In this document: positions 8,823-17,267 of the stretch, in pieces
Layout: the number at the start of each line of letters is the position of its first letter
Position numbering within the stretch: the first letter of the stretch is position 1
Origin: Methylorubrum zatmanii
Lineage (GTDB): Bacteria > Pseudomonadota > Alphaproteobacteria > Rhizobiales > Beijerinckiaceae
NCBI RefSeq assembly: GCF_014845115.1
Contig: NZ_NKUI01000053.1
Span: 1-64,000 of the forward strand
Length of the DNA: 64,000 bases
Reading direction: 5' to 3'
The notes under the pieces: generated by a model
What the model saw: only the letters and a program-made list of their open reading frames with translations
Database searches by the model: none
What the model was told of the DNA's origin: nothing
Made by a program: the position numbers and the translations under genes

Positions 8823-9365
8823 TTACAGCGGCTCGGCACCGCGTCCCATCGCGGCGATGCCGGTGCGGGAGATCTCGACTAGGCCGATCACCGTGAGCAG
8901 GCGGATGAACCGGTCGATCTCCTCGGTCGCGCCGGTCAGCTCGAACACGAAGGAATTCAGGGTGGCGTCGAGGGTGCGGGCGCCGAAGGCGGCGGCGAGC
9001 CGTAGGGCCTCGCTGCGGTGCTCGCCGGTGCCGGCGACCTTCACGAGGCACAGCTCACGCTCCAAAGCCTGCCCCTGGAGGGTGAGGTCGACGACGCGGT
9101 GCACCGGCACCAGCCGGTCGAGCTGTGCCTTGATCTGGTCGATCACCGCGTTGGTGCCGGTGGTGACGATGGTGATGCGCGAGATGTGCCGCGCCTCCTC
9201 TGTCTCGGAGACGGTCAGGCTCTCGATGTTGTAGCCACGGCCGGAGAACAGGCCGGCGATGCGGGCGAGCGCGCCGGGCTCGTTGTCCACGATCACCGCC
9301 AGGGTGTGGCGGTTCACGGTCTCGACACGGGTGGGCTCGGGATAGTGGGTGTTCATGGCGTTCAT
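8823..9365 (-). CDS. ilvH: Acetolactate synthase, small (regulatory) subunit
   Basis: A 180-residue protein. An N-terminal ACT domain (residues about 20-95) shows TLAVIVDNEPGALARIAGLF, GRGYNIESLTV and ARHISRITIVT, written here in parts. The C-terminal IlvH domain follows (RELCLVKVAGTGEHR, FVFELTGATEEIDRFI). It activates the large subunit and gives valine feedback inhibition in branched-chain amino acid synthesis. The start at 9365 has GAGGAACG ten bases upstream; an internal ATG at 9356 is less well placed. Its partner ilvI lies upstream on the same strand but is separated by a gene on the other strand, so ilvH probably has its own promoter. Confidence 0.95.
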   Translation of the reverse strand: MNAMNTHYPEPTRVETVNRHTLAVIVDNEPGALARIAGLFSGRGYNIESLTVSETEEARHISRITIVTTGTNAVIDQIKAQLDRLVPVHRVVDLTLQGQALERELCLVKVAGTGEHRSEALRLAAAFGARTLDATLNSFVFELTGATEEIDRFIRLLTVIGLVEISRTGIAAMGRGAEPL

Positions 9366-9460
9366 GTCGCAGCGTTCCTCGTCTCAACCTCTCTTGCACC
9401 GCCCCGGACCCGCGCCGAGGCGCTGGACCCGCCTCCCGGCGGCGTGATACCGGCCGCGCC

Positions 9461-10348
9461 ATGGATCGGCGTCAGCGTGTCTTGAATCTCGTCGTGCCGC
9501 ACGGCCGAACCGGCGTCGAGATCGGTCCCCTCACGCATCCCATCGTCCTCAAGAGCGAGGGCGATGTCCTCTACGCCGACCATCTGCCGACGGAAGAGCT
9601 GCGGCGCCAGTACAGCGGCCATCCCACCCTCGGCCCCGCCGGCATCGACGGCATCGTTCCCGTCGACGTGGTGCTGGGGGAGGGCGGTTTGGCCGAGGCC
9701 CTGGGCGCGCGCGGCCCGGTCGATTACATCGTGGCATCCCACGTCGTCGAGCACGTTCCGGACCCGGTCCGCTGGCTGCGCGAGGCGGGCGACGCCCTGC
9801 GCGAGGGCGGCGTGTTCTGCCTCATCGTGCCGGACAAGCGCTTCACCTTCGACCATTTCCGCACGCCGACCAGCACCGGGGAACTCGTCGCCGCCTCGCT
9901 CGCCGGCCTGCGCAAGCCGCCGGTGGCGATCGTCTACGAGCATTTCGCCCGCGCGACCCTGGTCGATGCCGGTGCGATCTGGCAGGGCCGGCCGGTGCGG
10001 ACGAAGCCGGTGAGCGGCGGCCCGGCGGAAGCCCTCGGCATCGCCTCGGGCATCGCCGCGACCGGCGCCTCCGTCGACGTTCACTGCACGGTCTTCACCC
10101 CGTACAGCTTCGCCACCGTCCTCGCCGAACTGATCGGCCTCGACCTGCTGCCGTTCGAATGCGCCGCCCTCGAACCGACGCGCCTGCGGGAAGACGAGTT
10201 CTTCGTGCTCCTGCGCAAGCGCACCGATGGGACGGCGGCGCAACGCGCGGCCTCGGTGCCCCGCCTCGACCCCGACCGTCACCATGCGCTGCCGCGTCCG
10301 GGCTGGGCCGCCCGGCTCGCCGGCCGGTGGCGCCGGGCGCTTGCCTGA
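9461..10348 (+). CDS. SAM-dependent methyltransferase-like protein
   Basis: A 295-residue protein. It opens with a glycine-rich AdoMet loop variant (GVEIGPLTHPI) at about residues 18-28, then DVLYADHL for the acidic ribose-binding position. The class I methyltransferase core continues with VDYIVASHVVEHVPDP and LREGGVFCLIVPDKRFTFD. The C-terminal part (FTPYSFATVLAELIGLDLLPFEC) is typical of methyltransferases seen in polysaccharide or lipid loci, but the substrate is unknown. It sits on the opposite strand between ilvH and ilvI, 95 bases from ilvH and convergent with ilvI. No ribosome site is obvious before the ATG at 9461, so the start is less certain. Confidence 0.75.
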   Translation: MDRRQRVLNLVVPHGRTGVEIGPLTHPIVLKSEGDVLYADHLPTEELRRQYSGHPTLGPAGIDGIVPVDVVLGEGGLAEALGARGPVDYIVASHVVEHVPDPVRWLREAGDALREGGVFCLIVPDKRFTFDHFRTPTSTGELVAASLAGLRKPPVAIVYEHFARATLVDAGAIWQGRPVRTKPVSGGPAEALGIASGIAATGASVDVHCTVFTPYSFATVLAELIGLDLLPFECAALEPTRLREDEFFVLLRKRTDGTAAQRAASVPRLDPDRHHALPRPGWAARLAGRWRRALA

Positions 10349-10398
10349 GGAAAGCGCCGGCACCGCCGGTTCGATCGAGCCGGGCATGACCGGCCTCG

Positions 10399-12174
10399 TC
10401 AGACCAGCATCTTGCCTTCGGCCGAGATGACGTCGCCGAGTTCCACCCCGGTCTCGCCGAGATAGTCCGACAGCAGCATCTCGTTATGCGCCTTGCCCGA
10501 GGGAATCATCGGGAAGCAGTTCTCGGTCTTGTCGACCACGCAATCGAAGATCACCGGGCCGTCATAGGCCAGCATCTCCTGGATCGCGGCGTCGAGTTCG
10601 CCGGGCTTCTCGCAGCGGATGCCCTTGGCGCCGTAGGCCTCGGCCAGCTTCACGAAGTCCGGCAGGCTCTCCGAGTAGCTCTGCGAGTAGCGCGAGCCGT
10701 GCAGCAGCTCCTGCCACTGGCGCACCATGCCCATGTACTCGTTGTTCAGGATGAAGATCTTGACCGGCAGACGGTACTGCACCGCCGTCGACAATTCCTG
10801 CATGTTCATCAGGATCGAGGCTTCACCCGCGATGTCGATGACGAGCCCGTCCGGGTTGGCGAGCTGCGTGCCGATGGCGGCGGGCAGGCCGTAGCCCATG
10901 GTGCCGAGGCCGCCGGAGGTCATCCAGCGGTTCGGCTCATCGAACTTGAAGTACTGCGCCGCCCACATCTGGTGCTGGCCGACCTCGGTGGTGACGAAGG
11001 TCTTGCGATCCTTGCAGGCCTCGTAGAGGCGCTGCACCGCGTATTGCGGCTTGATGATCGTGCCGGACGGCCAGTAGGCGAGGCAGTCGCGCGACTTCCA
11101 GCGGCTGATCTTGTTGAACCAATCCTCCATGCGTCCCTTGTCGGGCTGCTTCGGCAGCGCGCGCCACTGGGCGAGCATCTCCTCCAGCACCGCCGCGCAG
11201 TCGCCGAGGATGCCGACATCGACCTTCACGACCTTGTTGATCGAGGAGGCGTCGACATCGACGTGGATCTTCTTCGAGTAGGGCGCGAAGGCATCGAGGC
11301 GGCCGGTGATGCGGTCGTCGAAGCGCGCGCCGATGCAGATCATCACGTCGCAATCGTGCATCGCGAGGTTGGCCTCGTAGGTGCCGTGCATGCCCAGCAT
11401 CCCGAGGAACTTGTCGTCGGAGGCTGGGAAGGCACCCAGACCCATCAGCGTCGAGGTGACCGGGAAGCCGGTCTCGGCGACCAGCTCACGCAGGAGGCGG
11501 GAAGCTTCCGGGCCCGAATTGATGACGCCGCCGCCGGTATAGAAGACCGGCCGGCGCGCACCCGCCATCAGCTCGATCGCCGCGCGGATCTTCTCGGAAT
11601 CGCCCTTGACCGGCGGGTTGTAGGTCTTGTGCCCGTTCTGCGTCGGCCGGCTGTAGACGCCGGTGGCGAACTGCACGTCCTTCGGCAGATCGATGACGAC
11701 CGGGCCGGGACGGCCGTGGCTCGCGACGTAGAACGCCTCGTGCAGGATGCGCGGCAGGTCCTCGATCGATTTCACGAGGTAGTTGTGCTTGGTGCAGTGG
11801 CGCGTGATGCCGACCGTATCGCATTCCTGGAACGCGTCGGAGCCGATCAGGTGCGTCGGAACTTGGCCCGTGACGGCGACGAGCGGGATCGAATCCAGCA
11901 TCGCGTCGGTCAGGCCGGTGATGATGTTGGTGGCGCCGGGGCCGGAGGTGACGAGGACGACGCCGACCTTGCCGCTGGAGCGGGCATAGCCCTCCGCCGC
12001 GTGGACGGCGCCCTGCTCGTGGCGCACCAGCACGTGCTGAATCGTGGTCTCGTCGAAGAGCGCGTCGTAGATCGGAAGCACGGCACCGCCCGGATAACCG
12101 AACAGGGTGTCCACCCCCTGATCCTGGAACGCCCGGATGACCATCTGGGCCCCGGTCATGACCTCGCCGCTCAT
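10399..12174 (-). CDS. ilvI: Acetolactate synthase, large (catalytic) subunit
   Basis: A 591-residue thiamine-diphosphate enzyme. I choose the ATG at 12174 because a GGAGGAG ribosome site ends four bases before it; a start at 12186 would overlap that site. The TPP-activating Glu is in [15 protein letters not shown] near the N-terminus. The central domain carries GGGVINSG and [11 protein letters not shown]. The TPP/Mg-binding region reads [11 protein letters not shown], then [16 protein letters not shown]. It joins two pyruvates to acetolactate, or pyruvate and 2-oxobutyrate to acetohydroxybutyrate, the first step to valine, leucine and isoleucine. A leader peptide and terminator hairpin upstream (12238-12349) indicate control by attenuation. 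Confidence 0.96.
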   Translation of the reverse strand: MSGEVMTGAQMVIRAFQDQGVDTLFGYPGGAVLPIYDALFDETTIQHVLVRHEQGAVHAAEGYARSSGKVGVVLVTSGPGATNIITGLTDAMLDSIPLVAVTGQVPTHLIGSDAFQECDTVGITRHCTKHNYLVKSIEDLPRILHEAFYVASHGRPGPVVIDLPKDVQFATGVYSRPTQNGHKTYNPPVKGDSEKIRAAIELMAGARRPVFYTGGGVINSGPEASRLLRELVAETGFPVTSTLMGLGAFPASDDKFLGMLGMHGTYEANLAMHDCDVMICIGARFDDRITGRLDAFAPYSKKIHVDVDASSINKVVKVDVGILGDCAAVLEEMLAQWRALPKQPDKGRMEDWFNKISRWKSRDCLAYWPSGTIIKPQYAVQRLYEACKDRKTFVTTEVGQHQMWAAQYFKFDEPNRWMTSGGLGTMGYGLPAAIGTQLANPDGLVIDIAGEASILMNMQELSTAVQYRLPVKIFILNNEYMGMVRQWQELLHGSRYSQSYSESLPDFVKLAEAYGAKGIRCEKPGELDAAIQEMLAYDGPVIFDCVVDKTENCFPMIPSGKAHNEMLLSDYLGETGVELGDVISAEGKMLV

Positions 12175-12237
12175 CGACTCCTCCATCAATCCGTTCTTCG
12201 TGTTCCGATCCGCATGTCGGCCCGTTGGATTTTGCGC

Positions 12238-12262
12238 AATAAAAAAGGGCCCCGAGGGACCC
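12238..12262 (-). terminator. Attenuator terminator ahead of ilvI
   Basis: On the minus strand the stem GGGTCC / GGGCCC (12247-12262, one G-T pair, CTCG loop) is followed directly by a run of six T (12241-12246) and more A/T. It lies between the leader peptide and the ilvI ribosome site, the position expected of an attenuator. A second hairpin, GGGCTT / AAGCCC at 12289-12306, spans the leader stop codon and could form the pausing or competing structure. Confidence 0.8.
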
Positions 12263-12298
12263 TGCATGCGCCACCGACCGGGCCTGCCGGGCTTGTCC

Positions 12299-12349
12299 TC
12301 AAGCCCGCCCCGTCCGTGGCGCTTCCACTACGATAAGAACCGTGCGCAT
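12299..12349 (-). CDS. ilv leader peptide (attenuation control)
   Basis: A 16-codon frame reads [16 protein letters not shown] and stops with TGA at 12299-12301. Five consecutive codons, Val-Leu-Ile-Val-Val, are exactly the amino acids made by the pathway that starts with the downstream enzyme. With the hairpin over its stop codon and the terminator 37 bases further on, this fits classical ribosome-mediated attenuation. When charged Val/Leu/Ile tRNAs are scarce the ribosome stalls at these codons and transcription reads through into ilvI. What is seen is the peptide, hairpins and T-run; the mechanism is inferred from known ilv leaders. Confidence 0.8.
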   Translation of the reverse strand: MRTVLIVVEAPRTGRA

Positions 12350-12515
12350 CGTCGATCCATTCGCCGCTCCCCGCCGATATTCGGCAGGTGAGGGGCGCGG
12401 AGTAAGCGATGGGCGCCCTCCCGTCAATCCGTCTGCGTTATGTTTCCGGCACCGAGCGCATCCGGCCGACGGCTCCAACCGCTCGAAGCCGCGGGCGGCT
12501 CGGGCGAACCGGGGA

Positions 12516-13997
12516 TCATGTCCCGCAGAAGGTGCGGTAGCCGCGCCCGCCGCCCTCCGGCGGCTCGGCATAGCGGGCGAAGTCCGGCTGGTCGTCGTAG
12601 GGATGCGCCAGAACCGCCAGCAGGGTTTCGAACGGTCCGAAATCCTGCCGCTCGACGGCGGCCTCGATCATCTCTTCCACCCGGTGGTTGCGCGGGATGA
12701 AGGCCGGATTGGCGGCGCGCATCGTCCGACGGAACGAGGCCACCTCGCCCGGTTCGTCGGCGAGCCGCCGGTGCCAGCCTTCGGCCCAGCGGTCGAAGGC
12801 GGTCGGATCGATGAACAGGCTGCGCACCCCCTCGGCCGCCCTCGGACCCGCTCCGGCTTCCGGCAGGGCGTCGCCGAGGCGGCGGAAGGTGAGGGTGAAG
12901 TCGGCCTCGTTCTCGGCCATGGTCTTCAGGAGGTCCCCGGCGAGGGCGGCGTCGCCCTCGCGCGCCGTCGTCAGCCCGAGCTTGCGGTTGAGGCCGCCGT
13001 GATAGGCGGCCTCGAACAGGCCTGCGAAGCCGCCGAGGGCCGCCTCGGCCTCGGAGACGGCCTTGTCCTCCTCCTCGGCGAGCAGGGGCAGCAGCGCCTC
13101 GGCGAGGCGGGTGAGGTTCCACAGGGCCATCCGCGGCTGGTTGCCGTAGGCGTAGCGCCCGTGCCGGTCGATCGAGCTGAAGGCGGTGGCCGGGTCGTAG
13201 GTGTCGAGGAAGGCGCAGGGGCCGTAATCGATGGTCTCGCCGGAAATCGACATGTTGTCAGTGTTCATCACCCCGTGGATGAAGCCGACCGTGAGCCAAC
13301 GGGCCACCAGTTCCGCCTGTCGGCGGATCACGCCTGCGAGCAGCGCGCGGTAGGGGTTCTCCGCCTCCGCCGCCTGCGGATCGTGCCGGGCGATGGCGTG
13401 GTCGGCCAGAGCGCGCAGGCCCTCCACGTCACCGCGGGCGGCGAAGAACTGGAACGAGCCGACACGGATATGGCTCGACGCCACCCGGGTCAGGACGGCG
13501 CCGGGCAGCACCGTCTCGCGGATCACCCGCTCCCCGGTGGTTACAACGGCGAGCGCCCGCGTGGTCGGGATACCGAGGGCGTGCATGGCCTCGCTGACGC
13601 AATATTCCCGCAGCACCGGGCCGAGGGCGGCACGTCCGTCGCCCCGGCGCGAGAACGGGGTCGGACCCGAGCCCTTGAGCTGGATGTCGCGCCGCCCCCC
13701 ATCCCGGCCCACAACCTCCCCGAGGAGGATGGCACGCCCGTCGCCGAGTTGCGGCACGAACTGGCCGAACTGGTGCCCGGCATAGGCCGCGGCCAGCGGC
13801 TCGGCTCCCTCCGGAACCCGCCGCCCAGACAGGATCTCCGCGCCTTCACTTTCGAGCCGGTCGGGATCGAGGCCGAGTTCGAGAGCCAGCGGCCGGTTGA
13901 GCCGCACCAGCCGGGGCGCCTCGACCGCCGTCGGCGCCACCCGCGCGAAGAAGCGGTCGGGCAGGCGCGCATAGCTGTTGTCGAAGGGAAAAAGCAT
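12516..13997 (-). CDS. selO: Protein adenylyltransferase SelO (YdiU family)
   Basis: A 493-residue member of the SelO/YdiU pseudokinase-fold family, which transfers AMP from ATP to protein hydroxyl groups and is linked to redox stress. Family marks include [21 protein letters not shown] (in parts: [22 protein letters not shown]), [20 protein letters not shown] in the ATP-binding region, [20 protein letters not shown], and [18 protein letters not shown] with the metal-binding Asn/Asp residues. The C-terminus ends FCGT, placing a Cys near the end where some homologues have selenocysteine. The length is normal for the family. It is a single gene on the minus strand, upstream of the ilvI leader, with no evident operon partner. 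Confidence 0.93.
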   Translation of the reverse strand: MLFPFDNSYARLPDRFFARVAPTAVEAPRLVRLNRPLALELGLDPDRLESEGAEILSGRRVPEGAEPLAAAYAGHQFGQFVPQLGDGRAILLGEVVGRDGGRRDIQLKGSGPTPFSRRGDGRAALGPVLREYCVSEAMHALGIPTTRALAVVTTGERVIRETVLPGAVLTRVASSHIRVGSFQFFAARGDVEGLRALADHAIARHDPQAAEAENPYRALLAGVIRRQAELVARWLTVGFIHGVMNTDNMSISGETIDYGPCAFLDTYDPATAFSSIDRHGRYAYGNQPRMALWNLTRLAEALLPLLAEEEDKAVSEAEAALGGFAGLFEAAYHGGLNRKLGLTTAREGDAALAGDLLKTMAENEADFTLTFRRLGDALPEAGAGPRAAEGVRSLFIDPTAFDRWAEGWHRRLADEPGEVASFRRTMRAANPAFIPRNHRVEEMIEAAVERQDFGPFETLLAVLAHPYDDQPDFARYAEPPEGGGRGYRTFCGT

Positions 13998-14082
13998 GGG
14001 GGGGACCGGATCGGAAAAGATGTCGGTGTCAGGCGTAGACGATCGACCCGGATTGCGTCACGTCGCGCGGGGCCGGATCGCC

Positions 14083-14229
14083 TCAGGGTCTTTCGGGCGG
14101 TGGCGGCGAATGTGGGCCCGGCGGCGGGTCCGGCCGGGGATGTTCGGTCCCCGGCACGGGTCCCTGAGGCGGGGGCTTGGACGGCGGTTCGGGCGCTTCC
14201 CCATCCGGCGAACTTCCGCTCCCGGTCAT
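14083..14229 (-). CDS. Possible small proline-rich protein
   Basis: A 48-residue frame whose ATG (14229) lies two bases after the stop of the DUF892 gene, suggesting translational coupling. The product is about one third proline with several Gly and Ser (EAPEPPSKPPPQGPVPG) and would be disordered. No family is known to me. Close spacing supports it; composition alone could arise from GC-rich non-coding DNA, so confidence is low. Confidence 0.35.
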   Translation of the reverse strand: MTGSGSSPDGEAPEPPSKPPPQGPVPGTEHPRPDPPPGPHSPPPPERP

Positions 14230-14231
14230 GC

Positions 14232-14735
14232 TCAGGCAGCCTTCTGGTTCACCTTGCTCTCGGCGAGCGCCGTGAGCTTGCGGTCGGTGGCCTTCTCCTC
14301 GTCGAGGGATTGCTGCAGCACGGCGGCGCAATCGTCGCGACCGAGCCGTTTCGCCCAGGCGACCAGGGTGCCGTAGCGGGCGATCTCGTAATGCTCCACC
14401 GCCTGCGCCGCCGCGAGCAGGGCCGCATCCATCACCTCCCGGTCGGCGATCTCACCGGCGGTGTCGTCGGCTTCCCGGACGATGCCGTCGATGGCTGGGC
14501 AATCCACCGCCTTCGGCTTGTGCCCGTGCATCGCGAAAACTCGCTCCAGCCGCTCGATCTGCCCCTCGGTCTCGCGCAGATGCGTCTCGAATCCCTGGCG
14601 CAATTCGGCGGCCGTGGCCTTCTCGATCATCTTCGGCAAGGCTTTGGCGATCTGGTTCTCGGCGTAATAGACGTCCTGCAACGTGTGCACGAAGAGGTCG
14701 TCGAGAGATTTGATATCCTTCGTGAACAGACCCAT
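14232..14735 (-). CDS. Ferritin-like DUF892 (YciE/YciF) protein
   Basis: A 167-residue protein from the ATG at 14735, with GGAGGAGG seven bases upstream. It begins MGLFTKDIKSLDDLFVHTLQD, typical of the YciE/YciF family. Helix motifs carry the metal-binding pattern of a four-helix ferritin-like bundle (VYYAENQIAKALPKM, HLRETEGQIERLERVF, AVEHYEIARYGTLVAWA). Family members are stress-induced, often under general-stress sigma control, and may bind iron or manganese; the exact role is not known. The gene is divergent from an MFS transporter gene and may be co-transcribed with the small proline-rich frame that follows it. Confidence 0.88.
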   Translation of the reverse strand: MGLFTKDIKSLDDLFVHTLQDVYYAENQIAKALPKMIEKATAAELRQGFETHLRETEGQIERLERVFAMHGHKPKAVDCPAIDGIVREADDTAGEIADREVMDAALLAAAQAVEHYEIARYGTLVAWAKRLGRDDCAAVLQQSLDEEKATDRKLTALAESKVNQKAA

Positions 14736-15018
14736 GGCGGCCTCCTCCGACGATGCCGGGGACCGCATGGAATCTGTCCCCGCGTAAGAGGAAGCCCGGC
14801 GGCGCTGCGCCGGTTCCGGTTCTGCGGCGTGCCGCGACAGGTTCGCGCCGCCAGCCGCCCCAGGCTCCGGGCGGCGCGGCCGCAGGCCGCTATCCAGGGC
14901 GCCGCGACTTCGGTACGGAAGCCGCCATCCGCCGATCCGGCACCCGAGCCGGGCGTCGTCCGTGCGGGCGGCCCGCCTGAAGCGGCATCGCGGACGAACC
15001 AGGGACGAAGGCGAACGG

Positions 15019-16311
15019 ATGGCTGATGCGCTCGCGGGCAAGGTGGCGCGGCGCCTGCTGCCCTTCCTGATGCTGTGCTACTTCTTCGCCTATCTCGACC
15101 GGGTGAATGTCGGCTTCGCCGCGCTCACCATGAACCGGGATATCGGCCTCTCGGCCTCGGCCTACGGCTTCGGCGCGGGCCTGTTCTTCCTCGGCTACGT
15201 CGCCTTCGAGGTGCCGAGCAATCTGATCCTGGAGCGGGTCGGCGCACGGCTCTGGATCGCCCGGATCATGGTGACCTGGGCGCTGGTCTCGGCCTCGACC
15301 GCCTTCGTCGTCGGCGAATGGTCGTTCTATGCCGTGCGCATCCTGCTCGGACTGGCCGAGGCCGGCTTCTTCCCCGGCATCATCCTCTACCTGACCTACT
15401 GGTTTCCGGCCCGGCAGCGCGCCGGCATCGTCGGCACCTTCATGATGGCGGTGCCGCTCTCGGCCGCGATCGGCGCACCGCTCTCGGGCCTCGTCATGAG
15501 TGGGGCGGACGGAGCCCTCGGCCTAGCGGGCTGGCAATGGCTCTACCTGCTGGAGGCGGCCCCCAGCCTGCTCCTCGGTGTCGCAGCCCTATTCGCGCTC
15601 ACCGACCGGCCGGAGGCCGCCTCCTGGCTGAGCGAGACGGAGCGGGCGACCCTCGTGGCCCGGATGGCGGAGGATCATCGCTCCCGGCCGGGCCGGACGG
15701 CGCATCTCGGGCGTGCCCTCGTCGCTCCGCGCATCCTCGGCCTCGGCCTCGTCTATTTCGGGCTCAGCACCGGCGTCTACGCGGTCGGCCTGTGGCTGCC
15801 GCAGATCGTCAGCGCCTTCGGCTTCAGCCTGGTGGCAACGGGCTTCGTCATCGCCATCCCCTACATCGTGTCGGCCCTCGGCATGGTCGCCTGGACCCGC
15901 CGCTCCGACCGAACCGGCGAGCGGCGCCGGCACACGGCGATCCCCACCATCGGCGCTGGCCTCGCCCTCCTCGCCGCGAGCCAGGCCGGAACCCCGCTTC
16001 TCACTATCGTCGCGCTGAGCCTAGCCGCCCTCGGCATCTTCGCGGCCCTGCCGACCTTCTGGACCTTGCCGACCAGCCTCCTCAGCGGCAGCGCCGCGGC
16101 GGGGGGCATCGCCCTGATCAACGCGCTGGGCAGCATCGGCGGCTTCGCCGGCCCGGCCATGATGGGCTGGATCCGCGACGCCACCGGCCGGTTCGATCAC
16201 GCCCTCGCCGCCGTCGCCGCCGTGCTGATCCTGGCGGGATGCCTGGTCCTGCGCCTCGGCCGGGATGTGGAGCGGGGCACCGTCCCGTCGCCACACCCGG
16301 ATCCGGCATAA
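15019..16311 (+). CDS. MFS transporter, anion:cation symporter-type
   Basis: A 430-residue protein from the ATG at 15019. Twelve hydrophobic segments are visible. The first carries the FAYLDRVNVGFAAL motif characteristic of the anion:cation symporter (ACS) branch of the major facilitator superfamily. EVPSNLILERVGARLWI and GLAEAGFFPGIILYLTYWFP also fit that branch. Members take up organic acids such as tartrate, 4-hydroxyphenylacetate or phthalate with protons. The substrate here cannot be told, as no catabolic gene is next to it. It is divergent from the DUF892 gene. Confidence 0.85.
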   Translation: MADALAGKVARRLLPFLMLCYFFAYLDRVNVGFAALTMNRDIGLSASAYGFGAGLFFLGYVAFEVPSNLILERVGARLWIARIMVTWALVSASTAFVVGEWSFYAVRILLGLAEAGFFPGIILYLTYWFPARQRAGIVGTFMMAVPLSAAIGAPLSGLVMSGADGALGLAGWQWLYLLEAAPSLLLGVAALFALTDRPEAASWLSETERATLVARMAEDHRSRPGRTAHLGRALVAPRILGLGLVYFGLSTGVYAVGLWLPQIVSAFGFSLVATGFVIAIPYIVSALGMVAWTRRSDRTGERRRHTAIPTIGAGLALLAASQAGTPLLTIVALSLAALGIFAALPTFWTLPTSLLSGSAAAGGIALINALGSIGGFAGPAMMGWIRDATGRFDHALAAVAAVLILAGCLVLRLGRDVERGTVPSPHPDPA

Positions 16312-16372
16312 GGCGCGACCGGAACCACCGCCGCCGACCGCGTTACCCGTTCAGGGACGAACGGAGGACGGG

Positions 16373-16480
16373 ATGGAAGGCGGTTTGATCTGGCTCGGCA
16401 TCATCGCCGGAATTCTGGTGTTGAGCGGCGGGGGCTATCTCTTCGCCGCCTGGGCGAAGACCCGCCGGAGGCAGCGGTGA
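16373..16480 (+). CDS. 35-residue single-span membrane protein
   Basis: A short frame, MEGGLIWLGIIAGILVLS then GGYLFAAWAKTRRRQR, with an excellent GGAGGACGGG ribosome site directly before the ATG. One membrane helix (about residues 5-27) is followed by a basic cytoplasmic tail, obeying the positive-inside rule. It lies 61 bases after the MFS gene on the same strand. No family is recognised. The strong start signal and clean topology make it more credible than a random frame. Confidence 0.6.
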   Translation: MEGGLIWLGIIAGILVLSGGGYLFAAWAKTRRRQR

Positions 16481-16869
16481 AGTGCCTGCTCCGGTCGAGC
16501 CGGAGGAACGATCGATCTCCCTCGCTCCATCATGAGAGGGCCTGCCGCCCCCGGTGACCATCGAGCGACGGCCAGGCCTTCCTTGCGAAATAGTGATCGG
16601 CAGCCCTATGGATGGAACCATATTTCATGGTAGCCCTTTTGATAGGCCTGCGACTCGAATGGTCGAGCCAGGCACGCGGTGAAAAAGGGCAAATTCCATG
16701 GCAAGCCTGCTGCCGGTGCTCGCTCTCCTCGTGACCCCCATCGGTGCGCTTGCCGTCGGTGCCTGGGCCTTCGGACGCGCGCGCTCCACGCCCTGACGCA
16801 CACCAGCTTCGCGAGGATTGAGGGCGGCCGAACACGCTGCCCTCGGTTCACCTCGCAAGGGCCTTATGA
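16481..16869. other. Gap of about 390 bases, mostly without genes
   Basis: Between the 35-residue ORF and the end of the siderophore operon I see only one small candidate (16698-16796) and no repeats or strong terminators. Other open frames here are shadow-like. Confidence 0.5.
16698..16796 (+). CDS. Possible 32-residue hydrophobic peptide
   Basis: The frame starts MASLLPVLALLVTPIGALAV and ends AWAFGRARSTP, giving one membrane helix with a short basic tail. The ribosome site (AAAGGGC, about 9 bases upstream) is only fair. The second tiny membrane ORF within 400 bases; both are convergent with the siderophore operon. Unverified. Confidence 0.35.
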   Translation: MASLLPVLALLVTPIGALAVGAWAFGRARSTP

Positions 16870-17262
16870 TCATGGGACGAGGCTGCGCAGAGCGATCTCC
16901 AGCCGCTCTTCGCGTGCGAAGATGTGGCGCGTCGTCTTGGGCGGGAAGAGGCTTCCGCTGAGCCCGCGCCCCAGCACCTCCTCGCGGGTCGGCATCACGT
17001 CGGGGCGCCAGGAGGAGAGCTGAACGGCGGCATAGTCGTAGAGCCGCACCGGCACGCGGGTCAGGCCGAGCTGCATCGCCGCCATCAGCCGATGATGGCC
17101 GTCCAGCACAGCCAAGGTGTCCCGCTCCACGCAGATCGGCTGCGTCCAAGCCTGCTGCTCCAAGATGAGAGCGATCACCTCGCCGACCCGGGCCGGGACG
17201 ATCTCCTCGGTCGGACGCAGAGCGTGAGGCGGGAGGAGCCGGAGTTCCGCAAGAGCCATCAT
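16870..17262 (-). CDS. sbnI: SbnI-like ParB/Srx-fold serine kinase domain protein
   Basis: A 130-residue protein, the last gene of the siderophore operon; its ATG is 5 bases after the sbnH stop. The single domain shows PTEEIVPARVGEVI near the N-terminus and LDGHHRLMAA (DGHHR at 54-58), the signature of free-serine kinases such as SbnI and archaeal SerK that use a ParB/sulfiredoxin fold. SbnI makes O-phosphoserine, the substrate of SbnA. Staphylococcal SbnI is about 250 residues and has a second, haem-responsive and DNA-binding role; here only the kinase-like domain is present. An alternative is a ParB-domain protein of other function, but the DGHHR motif and context favour serine kinase. Confidence 0.75.
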   Translation of the reverse strand: MMALAELRLLPPHALRPTEEIVPARVGEVIALILEQQAWTQPICVERDTLAVLDGHHRLMAAMQLGLTRVPVRLYDYAAVQLSSWRPDVMPTREEVLGRGLSGSLFPPKTTRHIFAREERLEIALRSLVP

Positions 17263-17267
17263 GCCGC

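Noticed and set aside
9362-10387. A 341-codon minus-strand frame opposite the methyltransferase gene
   Set aside because: It mirrors the methyltransferase codons and has an Arg/Gly/Ala-rich shadow composition without motifs.
16321-16360. EcfG-type stress promoter (GGAAC ... CGTT) ahead of the 35-residue ORF
   Set aside because: GGAACC and CGTT are present, but the spacer is one or more bases short of the 16-17 expected, so the match is not reliable.
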